From an uncultured Eubacteriales bacterium (lineage in GTDB: Bacteria; Bacillota; Clostridia; Christensenellales; Aristaeellaceae): a stretch of 64,000 nucleotides of DNA. The notes below the pieces were generated by a model that worked only from the letters and a program-made list of their open reading frames with translations, ran no database searches and was not told where the DNA came from. Every line of letters starts with the position of its first letter. Position 1 is the first letter of the stretch. Below are positions 23,306 through 30,341 of the stretch, one piece after another. The stretch is taken from NCBI GenBank assembly GCA_902795275.1, contig CADBKQ010000001.1, positions 62,001 through 126,000 of the forward strand, given 5' to 3'. Position numbers and translations under genes: made by a program.

Positions 23306-24556
23306 CTATGGATTCTTTCCTGCCTGGGATTTCTCCGCTTCCAAGGCGAGAGCCAATCCCTCCTGGTTTTTGGGCGAACAGATCACATATCCCTCTTTCG
23401 CGGCCTTCACCGCCACGGGGATGGCAAAGAAGCACAGGTACAGGGCGGCCACCATCAGTCCAAAGCTGAAATACAATCCGCCGTACAGCCAGCCGGACAC
23501 GCGCTTGATTCTCAGGCCCGGATACTCGGCGGGGGAGAGGAAGGAAAAGGTGATGTCGCCGATGTTGATTTCCTCGCCGGGAAAGGCCAGCACGGCGGCG
23601 GACATGCCGTCGGTGATGGACTGGATGCGGTAAACCGGGTCGGGATAACTGCGGTCGGTGCTGGTAATGAGGGTGAAGTTTCCGTCCTCGTCCCGGAAAT
23701 AGCCGGGATAGAGCGCCTCAAAATAAATGCCGTTCCGCTGGTCGATGGCCAGGAACGCGGGCTCGGTCATGTACTGGATCTCCTCGGCCCCGTTGCTGTT
23801 GTTGCGGATCTGGATGCGGCCCGCGGTGCCGTAGGTTTGCTGGTAGATTTTATAGCTGCCGAAGCGCAGCGGCTCATTCACGCGGATCTCCTGGGTCTTG
23901 CTCTGCTTCCCGTCCGGGCTGGCAGCGGTGAGAACGCTGGCGTAATCCAGCTTCCCGCTTTCGTCCTGGATATGGAAAGATTCGCAGGTGACGGTCGTGC
24001 CGTCGGAGAGGGTCAGCGTTTCGCCGGGCATCACGGTTTGGTCGGTCACCTGGGGCGTCATCAGCACCAGGGAGCCGAACAGCAGCACCAGCAGAATAGA
24101 CAGATGTACGAGAAAAGAGCCGTAGAAGCCCATGAAATGCTTGCTGTAAAGGACTGCATTTTCCGATTCCGTTTTCCGATACCGCTGGCCGGAAAGGTAC
24201 GCGGTGATCTTCTGAAACTGGCTTTCGTCGGCGAACGGCTGATCACACGCCGCTTTGATCGCCTGCTGTTTCAGCCGTTCTCCCGCTTTCCGGGTTCTGC
24301 CGAAGCGCAGGATGGAGCAAAGCAGCAGGTTCAGGCACAGCAAAATTTCCAGGGCATAGAAATACCAGGTGTGGAAAATATCCGTGAACCCCAGTCCCAT
24401 CAGCAGCGCGGCGGTCTGCGCCCCGTAGGCGTTCACATATTTCATGGCTTCTTCCTGCTGCGGGATCAGCGACCCCGCCAGCGACAGCGCCATCACGGCT
24501 GCCAGCAGGATCATCCCAAAGGTCATGGAACGGAAAAAGGACAGGATTCTTTTCAA
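23306..24556 (-). CDS. resB: cytochrome c biogenesis protein ResB (CcsB)
   Basis: 416 residues from a TTG with AAGGAG 10 bases upstream. Membrane helices lie near 8-30 (SMTFGMILLAAVMALSLAGS), 60-90 and 125-160, then a large external domain (about 170-360) and a last helix before a cytoplasmic tail (FGLMVAALYLCFFAI). The N-terminal motif GSLIPQQEEAMKYVNAYG and the FGSYKIYQQTYG block are typical of ResB. It is the partner of CcsA in haem attachment to c-type cytochromes. Gene order nrfA-resB-ccsA on one strand suggests a dedicated haem-ligation system for the nitrite reductase. Confidence 0.92.
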   Translation of the reverse strand: MKRILSFFRSMTFGMILLAAVMALSLAGSLIPQQEEAMKYVNAYGAQTAALLMGLGFTDIFHTWYFYALEILLCLNLLLCSILRFGRTRKAGERLKQQAIKAACDQPFADESQFQKITAYLSGQRYRKTESENAVLYSKHFMGFYGSFLVHLSILLVLLFGSLVLMTPQVTDQTVMPGETLTLSDGTTVTCESFHIQDESGKLDYASVLTAASPDGKQSKTQEIRVNEPLRFGSYKIYQQTYGTAGRIQIRNNSNGAEEIQYMTEPAFLAIDQRNGIYFEALYPGYFRDEDGNFTLITSTDRSYPDPVYRIQSITDGMSAAVLAFPGEEINIGDITFSFLSPAEYPGLRIKRVSGWLYGGLYFSFGLMVAALYLCFFAIPVAVKAAKEGYVICSPKNQEGLALALEAEKSQAGKNP

Positions 24557-24660
24557 GATTGCTTTACTCCTTCTCAGGGAACAGTATGGCACAAAAAGCG
24601 CCCGTCCCGGCGGGGCCTTGCGGTTGCCCGCACCGCCGGAGGCAGGACGCTGCTTCGGGG

Positions 24661-25851
24661 TCAGATTTCCAGCAGGCTCAGGGCTTCGGCGATGAGGGCC
24701 TCGGCCTTGTCCAGGCAGCTGTTGTCCAGCTTGGAGTTGTGCGCGCCCTCACTGTTCTCCACGAACACGAAGTCCCAGTACCACTGGCCCTTGCGGTTCA
24801 GGGCGCGGACGGCGTCCAATTGTTCATCGGTGTACTTGCCGGAGGCCACAGCGTCGGCCAGCTTGTCGGTGAGTTCCGCCAGCTTGTTGCCGATGTCGAT
24901 GGTCCGGGCTTCCATCTTCTCCTGGATGCCGTGGACGAAGCTGTCCAGATCGGCATGGCAGGCGGCGCAGGTGGCCTTGATGGATTCGCTCTGGAGCGGG
25001 CTGACCAGGGCATGGCTCTTGAAGGTTGTGCCATCTTCCATGGTCACCTTCTCCATGTGGCAGTCCGCGCAGGTGAACATGCTGGCATGCACGCTGCCCA
25101 CGCCCATGTAGGTTTCAAACTCGGGGTGCTGGGTCTTGAGCTGGCGCACGCCGGTGCGGGGGTTGGTGTAGTCGGAGAAGTCGATGGCTTCGTAGTAGGC
25201 GTACATGTCGTCGGGGTTCATCACGGCCAGCCCGGTGTAGGGCAGGGTGGTGGACTTGTCCGCCGGGGCGAAGTAGTATTCCACATGGCACTGGGCGCAC
25301 ACGGCGGTCTGGGCGGGCACCTTCGCCATATCGTCGCCCATAGCCTCGGCCAGGTACAGATGGGTCACGGTGTTGCCCTCGCCAGGGGTATTGGCGTGGC
25401 AGGTGTAGCAGCCCATGGACTCGTTGATGTTCTGCAGCGCGTCCTCAAAGGGAATGCTGTAGGCTTCCACGCCCATTTCGTTGGCCATGTGAGTGAAGTC
25501 CGCGGTCTTGCAGGTCCAGCAGTTGGCCAGCTTGTGGGGTCGTCCGGTAGCCTGCACGTCCTCCACGGCGTAGAAGTGGCCGCGGGCGCTGCCGTAGTAG
25601 GTGTTGAAGGCCATCCCTTCGTAGACGGTGGCGATCATGGGATACTCCGCCACGTGGTCGATGACCTCCTTGTTCTCTTCCGTCGCCATGTAGGTGGCGT
25701 ACACGTCCGGGAACTTTTCCGCCCAGTCGGCGGAGTTGATCTTGGTCACGCCGGTCTTGGCTTCCACCACCTTCGCGATGTCCGCCAGGGCGCAGCTCAC
25801 GGCGCACAGCAGCAGCGCCGCCGCGAGCGCGGCCAGGATGAGCTTTTTCAT
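24661..25851 (-). CDS. nrfA: pentahaem ammonia-forming cytochrome c nitrite reductase
   Basis: 396 residues with a signal peptide (MKKLILAALAAALLLCAVSC). Five haem sites: CWTCK (111-115, the Lys-ligated active-site haem unique to NrfA), CYTCH (148-152), CAQCH (185-189), CADCH (261-265) and CAACH (295-299). The catalytic region is recognisable in CHVEYYFAP (active-site Tyr) and LKTQHPEFETYMG (active-site His). It reduces nitrite to ammonia with six electrons outside the membrane. The protein is about 80 residues shorter than enterobacterial NrfA. No nrfH-type quinol dehydrogenase is adjacent, so the electron donor is unknown. GGAGG lies 9 bases before the ATG. resB and ccsA follow. Confidence 0.96.
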   Translation of the reverse strand: MKKLILAALAAALLLCAVSCALADIAKVVEAKTGVTKINSADWAEKFPDVYATYMATEENKEVIDHVAEYPMIATVYEGMAFNTYYGSARGHFYAVEDVQATGRPHKLANCWTCKTADFTHMANEMGVEAYSIPFEDALQNINESMGCYTCHANTPGEGNTVTHLYLAEAMGDDMAKVPAQTAVCAQCHVEYYFAPADKSTTLPYTGLAVMNPDDMYAYYEAIDFSDYTNPRTGVRQLKTQHPEFETYMGVGSVHASMFTCADCHMEKVTMEDGTTFKSHALVSPLQSESIKATCAACHADLDSFVHGIQEKMEARTIDIGNKLAELTDKLADAVASGKYTDEQLDAVRALNRKGQWYWDFVFVENSEGAHNSKLDNSCLDKAEALIAEALSLLEI

Positions 25852-25921
25852 GGTTCTGTTCCTCCATTTTATTCTTGAGGCGTTTTCCCCTGTGAAGGCC
25901 GCACAGGACGCCGGGGGGATG

Positions 25922-26075
25922 AGGGAGTAGGGAGTAGGGAATAGGGAATAGGGATTAGGGATTAGGCAATAGGCATGAGGGAAACAGAGTCACCTATGTT
26001 ATCCTGAGCGAAGTCGAGGGGATGCATAAAGGGATGACAAAAGGGGCAATCCGTTTCCCTCATGCCTAATCCCTG
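25922..26075. repeat. heptad inverted-repeat element, AGGGAWT family (copy 1)
   Basis: The left arm, 25922-25984, is exactly nine 7-bp units: AGGGAGT twice, AGGGAAT twice, AGGGATT twice, AGGCAAT, AGGCATG, AGGGAAA. The right arm, about 26054-26075, is the reverse complement of AGGGATT-AGGCATG-AGGGAAA-C, so the inner 15 bases pair perfectly. The 69-base spacer contains a piece of another repeat (TCCTGAGCGAAG at 26002) and GGGATGAC. The element fills most of the 422-base gap between nrfA and the pyrophosphatase gene; the rest of the gap holds the promoter at 26084. Confidence 0.85.
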
Positions 26076-26083
26076 AAACCATC

Positions 26084-26112
26084 TTGCATTCCTTTCTTTT
26101 TTATAGTAAAAT
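26084..26112 (+). promoter_or_regulatory. sigma-A-type promoter of the pyrophosphatase gene
   Basis: TTGCAT, 17-base spacer, TAAAAT, followed by a leader of about 155 bases in which I recognise no known RNA element. Confidence 0.55.
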
Positions 26113-26273
26113 TATATCATAGTCCGATGAAACACGTCAAGGGAAGGAAAGGACGATTTGAAGATTCACGCAAAGAAATGTTTTTTCCATTCCTGAAACG
26201 ATCATGAAAATCCAGAATTATGCATTCTCTGCCCGCTCTATGATCACTTCATCCAAAAGGAGGAACGCCCGCC

Positions 26274-27893
26274 ATGCAGCCCATCACCTTCGTCTGCGGC
26301 CACCGCAATCCGGACACGGACTCCATCGTGTCCGCCATGGCCTACGCCAGCCTGTGCAACGCCATCGGCGAGAACGGCTATGTTCCCGTGCGCCTGGGCC
26401 ATCTCAACGATGAAACCGCCTACCTGCTCAAGCGCTTCGGCTTCCAGCCGCCGCTTCGCATTTCCACCGTGCGCACCCAGGTGAAGGACATCGAGTTTGA
26501 CCGTCCGCCCCGCCTGAGCCAGAGCCTGCCGGTCAGCCACGCCTGGAGCATCCTGCGGGAGAACCCGAACCTTTCCACCCTGCCTGTTACCAACGAGGAC
26601 GGGACTCTGTTCGGCATGGTCACTGCCGGGGGCATCGCTGAAAGCGACATGAAGGCGATCGAGGTGCCGGTGCTGGATAACGCGCCGGTGTTCAACGTGC
26701 TCTCCGCCCTGGAGGGCCACATCATCAACCGGGACGAGGACGTGTTCGACTTCATCTCTGGCGAGGTGGTCATCGCCCTGCCCACGAACGGGGCGATCCT
26801 GCGGGGCGTGAAGGAAGGGGCCATCGTGCTTTGCGGCCAGCAGGAGGACGTGGTGGAGGAAGCGCTCAAGCGCAAGGCCAACTGCATCATCCTGTGCCAG
26901 AGCAACCTGGCGGAAAAATACCGGGGAATCAGCTCCGAAACCTGCGTGATCGCCACGCCTCACGACGCCTGGCGCGCCGCCCGGATGCTGTACCAGGCCA
27001 CGCCTGTAGGCCGCATCGCCAAGACGGACGAGCTGGTGTGCTTCCATGAGGAAGACTACCTGGACGACGTGCAGGACATGGTGCTGCAATCCCGCTATCG
27101 TTCCTATCCCGTGCTGGACGAGGAAAACAAGGTCATCGGCACCCTGGGCCGGTATCACCTGCTGCGTCCCCGCAGAAAGCGCATCGTGCTGGTGGACCAC
27201 AACGAAGTGGGCCAGGCGGTGCCGGGGCTGGAGCAGGCGGAACTGGTGGGCATCATCGACCACCACCGGCTGGCCGACGTGCAGACCGGCTACCCGGTTT
27301 TCATGCGCAACGAGCCCGTGGGCTCCACCACCACCATCGTGGCTACCATGTTCCAGGAGCACGGCCTCATGCCCGGCGAAAAGTTGGCGGGCCTCATGGC
27401 CGCCGCCATCGTCAGCGATACCGTGATGTTCAAGTCTCCTACCACCACGCCCAAGGACCGCCGCATCGCCGAGCGCCTGGCCCGCATCGCGGGGCTGGAT
27501 CTGGACGCGCTGGGCAGGGAAGTGTTCTCCGCCTCCAACGCCGACAAGAGCGTGGAAGCGCTGCTGAGAACCGATTTCAAGGAATTCCATCTGGGCGAGC
27601 ACAAGCTGGGCATCAGCCAGATCACCACCATGGACTCCGAACGCATGATCCAGCGGGAAGCGGAATTCCTGGTGGAAATGGAAAAGCTGAAAAAAGACCG
27701 GGGCTACGACATGGTGCTGCTCATGCTCACCGACGTGCTCCGCGAAGGCACCGAGCTGGTGTTCGTCGGCGATAAGGAAGTCATCCGCCAGGCGTTCAAC
27801 GTCGCCCATCTCGAAGGCAACAGCCTCTTCCTCAAGGGCGTCGTCAGCCGGAAAAAGCAGATGGTGCCCGCGCTTTCTCAGCTGTGGGGATAG
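26274..27893 (+). CDS. ppaC: CBS/DRTGG-regulated manganese-dependent inorganic pyrophosphatase (family II)
   Basis: 539 residues, the long regulated form. The N-terminal DHH-domain motif CGHRNPDTDSIVSAMAY (8-24) supplies metal ligands. A first CBS motif lies near 80-120, a DRTGG-like domain at about 130-245, and a second CBS near 250-300 (YRSYPVLDEENKVIGTLGRY). The DHH motif LVGIIDHHRL is near 326, then PVGSTTTIVATMF and the C-terminal DHHA2 domain from about 410. The enzyme hydrolyses pyrophosphate with Mn/Co. In related clostridial enzymes the CBS-DRTGG insert binds adenine nucleotides and Ap4A to control activity. AAAAGGAGG is about 9 bases before the ATG. Confidence 0.95.
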   Translation: MQPITFVCGHRNPDTDSIVSAMAYASLCNAIGENGYVPVRLGHLNDETAYLLKRFGFQPPLRISTVRTQVKDIEFDRPPRLSQSLPVSHAWSILRENPNLSTLPVTNEDGTLFGMVTAGGIAESDMKAIEVPVLDNAPVFNVLSALEGHIINRDEDVFDFISGEVVIALPTNGAILRGVKEGAIVLCGQQEDVVEEALKRKANCIILCQSNLAEKYRGISSETCVIATPHDAWRAARMLYQATPVGRIAKTDELVCFHEEDYLDDVQDMVLQSRYRSYPVLDEENKVIGTLGRYHLLRPRRKRIVLVDHNEVGQAVPGLEQAELVGIIDHHRLADVQTGYPVFMRNEPVGSTTTIVATMFQEHGLMPGEKLAGLMAAAIVSDTVMFKSPTTTPKDRRIAERLARIAGLDLDALGREVFSASNADKSVEALLRTDFKEFHLGEHKLGISQITTMDSERMIQREAEFLVEMEKLKKDRGYDMVLLMLTDVLREGTELVFVGDKEVIRQAFNVAHLEGNSLFLKGVVSRKKQMVPALSQLWG

Positions 27894-27958
27894 ATGGATA
27901 GTGTGGAGTGAGGAGTTGTATAGTTCTCAAATTAAACAGTAAATATGGGAACATCTCT

Positions 27959-28084
27959 GTCATCCTGAGCGAAGCGAAGGACCTCCCTATAGAAGAGTAA
28001 AAACGAATAAATTGCTTTACTTATTCCGTTACTATGAGATCCTTCGCTTACCCCTACGCTTCGCTTCGGGGTGCTCAGGATGAC
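27959..28084. repeat. long imperfect inverted repeat with GTCATCCTGAGCGAAG termini
   Basis: Left arm GTCATCCTGAGCGAAGCGAA begins at 27959. The right arm ends GCTCAGGATGAC at 28084, with TCCTTCGCTT at about 28040-28049 pairing to AAGCGAAGGA. The inner right arm carries an extra small hairpin (CCCCTACGCTTCGCTTCGGGG). Outside it lie weaker inverted arms of a 7-bp type (AGTGAGG near 27906, its complement near 28109). A partial copy of the same core is at 26001-26012. Confidence 0.75.
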
Positions 28085-28147
28085 ATAAAAGACGAAGTCA
28101 GCTCATCACTCCTCACTTGCAATAAAGCCAGCATAGAGGAATATATC

Positions 28148-29479
28148 ATGTACAAATCCGACACCATCGCCGCCCTTGCCACCGCTCCGGGGGAGGGCGG
28201 CATCGCCATCGTGCGGGTCAGCGGGCCCCGGGCGGAAGAAATGCTGAACCGCCTGTTTACGCCCATCCAGCTGTGGGAAAGCCACAAAATGTATTACGGC
28301 CACGCTGTATACAACGGGGAAACCCTGGACGAGTGCATGGTCGTTTTATTTCGCGCGCCCCGCAGCTACACCCGGGAGGACGTGGCGGAGTTCCATCTCC
28401 ACGGCGGCTCCTGGGCGGCGAAAAGCGTGCTGAACGCCCTGTACGCTCTGGGCGTCCGGGCAGCGGAACCGGGAGAGTTCACCAGGCGGGCTTTCATGAA
28501 TGGGCGCATCGACCTGAGCCGCGCCGAAGCCGTGATGGCGCTGATCTCCGCCGAGGGGGGTCGCGCCGCCCGCGCCGCCATCCGGCAATTGGAGGGCGGG
28601 GTGAGCAGCTTTATCCGGCAGGCCCAAGAGGAATTGATCGCATTGCTTTCCGGCGCTGCCGCGGCGATTGACTATCCCGAGGAAATCACCATGGAGGAGG
28701 CCGCCGCCGACCTGGAAGCAGGGGCGCGCAGATTAAGCGATAAGCTGAACGCCGCCTGCGACGAGCGCGGCGCGCGCATCGCCGAAGAGGGGCTGGAAGC
28801 CGTGCTGTGCGGCAGGCCCAACGTGGGCAAGTCTTCCTTATTAAACGCCCTTGCCCGGCAGGAACGCGCCATCGTCACCGACATTCCCGGCACCACCCGG
28901 GACATCATCCGGGCCGATGTGCTGATCGACGGTCTGCGAGTGCACTTTTCCGACACGGCGGGTCTGCGGGAACAGGGCGCGGATGTGATCGAGCGCATCG
29001 GCGTGGATCGGGCGCGGCAGGCCATCGCGGGCGCGGACGTGGTGATCGTGGTGCTCAACGCCGCCGAACCCCTGACGGACGAGGACAGGCAACTGCTGGA
29101 AGACACAAAAAACGCCCCGCGCATTGTCGTGCTGAACCAATGCGACAGGGCGATGGTGTTGCATCCCGCGGACTTTGACCGGCCCCTGCTGGTCTCCGCG
29201 AAAACGGGCCAGGGCTTATCCGACCTGGAGGAACGGGTGGCTTCCTTCGGCGCGGGGGCGGGGGAGACCGCCCTCACCCAGCAGCGGCATATCCGTTTGG
29301 CCCGGGAAGCTGCGGAAGCTCTGCGCCGCGCCGCCGACGCATGCGCAAACGGCGAACCGGTGGACTTGGCCGTTATCGACCTCCAGGACGCCCTTGCCAC
29401 CCTGGGCCGCGTCACCGGCGACCAGGTGGACGAAAAGCTCATCGACGATATTTTCTCCCGCTTCTGCGTTGGGAAATAA
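28148..29479 (+). CDS. mnmE: tRNA uridine-5-carboxymethylaminomethyl modification GTPase MnmE
   Basis: 443 residues from the ATG at 28148 (the frame upstream is repeat DNA). The N-terminal formyl-THF-binding domain has DTIAALATAPGEGGIAIVRVSG, the helical domain includes FTRRAFMNGRIDLSRAEAV, and the inserted G domain has GRPNVGKSSLLN (about 222-233), DIPGTTRD, DTAG and NQCD. The C-terminus FCVGK carries the conserved catalytic Cys. With MnmG it modifies wobble uridine of several tRNAs. Here it is next to an inverted repeat and not to mnmG, rpmH or yidC, which are its usual neighbours. Confidence 0.97.
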   Translation: MYKSDTIAALATAPGEGGIAIVRVSGPRAEEMLNRLFTPIQLWESHKMYYGHAVYNGETLDECMVVLFRAPRSYTREDVAEFHLHGGSWAAKSVLNALYALGVRAAEPGEFTRRAFMNGRIDLSRAEAVMALISAEGGRAARAAIRQLEGGVSSFIRQAQEELIALLSGAAAAIDYPEEITMEEAAADLEAGARRLSDKLNAACDERGARIAEEGLEAVLCGRPNVGKSSLLNALARQERAIVTDIPGTTRDIIRADVLIDGLRVHFSDTAGLREQGADVIERIGVDRARQAIAGADVVIVVLNAAEPLTDEDRQLLEDTKNAPRIVVLNQCDRAMVLHPADFDRPLLVSAKTGQGLSDLEERVASFGAGAGETALTQQRHIRLAREAAEALRRAADACANGEPVDLAVIDLQDALATLGRVTGDQVDEKLIDDIFSRFCVGK

Positions 29480-29487
29480 CGCCTCGC

Positions 29488-29850
29488 TTAATCATATACT
29501 TTCGCGCCGAACGGCGCGAGGGCGAGCTTGGCGATTTTGAAGAATTGCTTTCCGAACGGGATGCCGACGATGGTGATGGTCAGCAGCAGACCCAGAAGAA
29601 AATTGATCACTGCCAATACAATGCCGGAAACCAAGAACCACGCCACGTTCACCAGGAAGGACACCGCACCGCCCTCATACACGACCTCCGTGCCAAACGG
29701 CATGAACGTCAGCCTGGCGAGCTTGAAGCACTGCACCCCGACGGGAATGCCCACGACGGTGACGCACCAGATCAGCCCGGCAATCAGCCAGCCAAACCCG
29801 CTGATGAGTCCGCCGCACAGCAGCCAGACCACATTTCCCAACAGCGACAT
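29488..29850 (-). CDS. yccF: YccF-domain inner membrane protein
   Basis: 120 residues made of two similar halves, each with a hydrophobic helix and the motif TVVGIPVGxQCFKLA or TIVGIPFGKQFFKIA, followed by PFG. This duplicated pattern defines YccF (DUF307). Function unknown; proteins of this group are often beside PspC, as here. It starts 1 base after the pspC stop, so the two are co-translated. Confidence 0.9.
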   Translation of the reverse strand: MSLLGNVVWLLCGGLISGFGWLIAGLIWCVTVVGIPVGVQCFKLARLTFMPFGTEVVYEGGAVSFLVNVAWFLVSGIVLAVINFLLGLLLTITIVGIPFGKQFFKIAKLALAPFGAKVYD

Positions 29851-29851
29851 T

Positions 29852-30040
29852 TTACATCATTCCTTCCTTCGGGATGATGATGGCGGCCAGGATGTACACC
29901 AGCACGCCGCCGCCCAGCATAAAGGAAAGCGCCACGAATCCCAGCCGGACCAGCGTTGGGTCGATGTTAAAGTATTCCGCGATGCCGCCGCACACGCCGG
30001 CGATCATCCTGTTCTTCTCGCTCCGATACAGCTTTTTCAT
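29852..30040 (-). CDS. PspC-domain small membrane protein
   Basis: 62 residues from the ATG at 30040. It consists of a single PspC domain: KKLYRSEKNRMIAGVCGGIAEYFNIDPTLVRLGF, then a membrane helix (GGVLVYILAAIIIPKE). In proteobacteria PspC senses envelope stress; stand-alone short PspC proteins are common in Firmicutes with unknown roles. A longer open frame to 30085 lacks a start with a ribosome site. A plausible TTGTTT...TACACT promoter lies near 30085-30112. Confidence 0.9.
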   Translation of the reverse strand: MKKLYRSEKNRMIAGVCGGIAEYFNIDPTLVRLGFVALSFMLGGGVLVYILAAIIIPKEGMM

Positions 30041-30262
30041 TCTTGATTGCCCCTTTCTTGTCTCGGTTTTCCCTTCGACACGCATAGTGTACCACTTTCC
30101 GATAAGAAAACAAGGATAAATCCATTAGAAAAAGATAAGAATGAACGTGCTGCTGCGCATCACGGCCTCCTCCCGGCCATGGTTTTTCATGCGTTTTTCA
30201 TAAATTTTTTGCGGATTTTTTATATTGAACCGGTCAAATCCTTTTCTTTGCCAATTTATCTA

Positions 30263-30291
30263 TTGGCGAAGCAAGAAATATATGGTATAAT
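30263..30291 (+). promoter_or_regulatory. sigma-A-type promoter of glgP
   Basis: TTGGCG, 17-base spacer, TATAAT; about 50 bases before the glgP start. Confidence 0.75.
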
Positions 30292-30341
30292 AAATCGTTC
30301 ATGCAGCGATTCTACACGAAAATCAGGAGGGATAAGACGCA

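Noticed and set aside
25922..26075. CRISPR array or telomere-like tract
   Set aside because: Units are 7 bp with no spacers between them and no cas genes nearby. The GGGATT resemblance to eukaryotic telomeres is superficial because arms are inverted and units vary.
26244..27809. 521-codon leftward frame opposite the pyrophosphatase gene
   Set aside because: Shadow of a GC-rich coding region; His/Gln/Gly/Val-rich nonsense sequence without motifs. Similar frames opposite glgP (31182-32759) and pgk (51018-52160) were rejected for the same reason.
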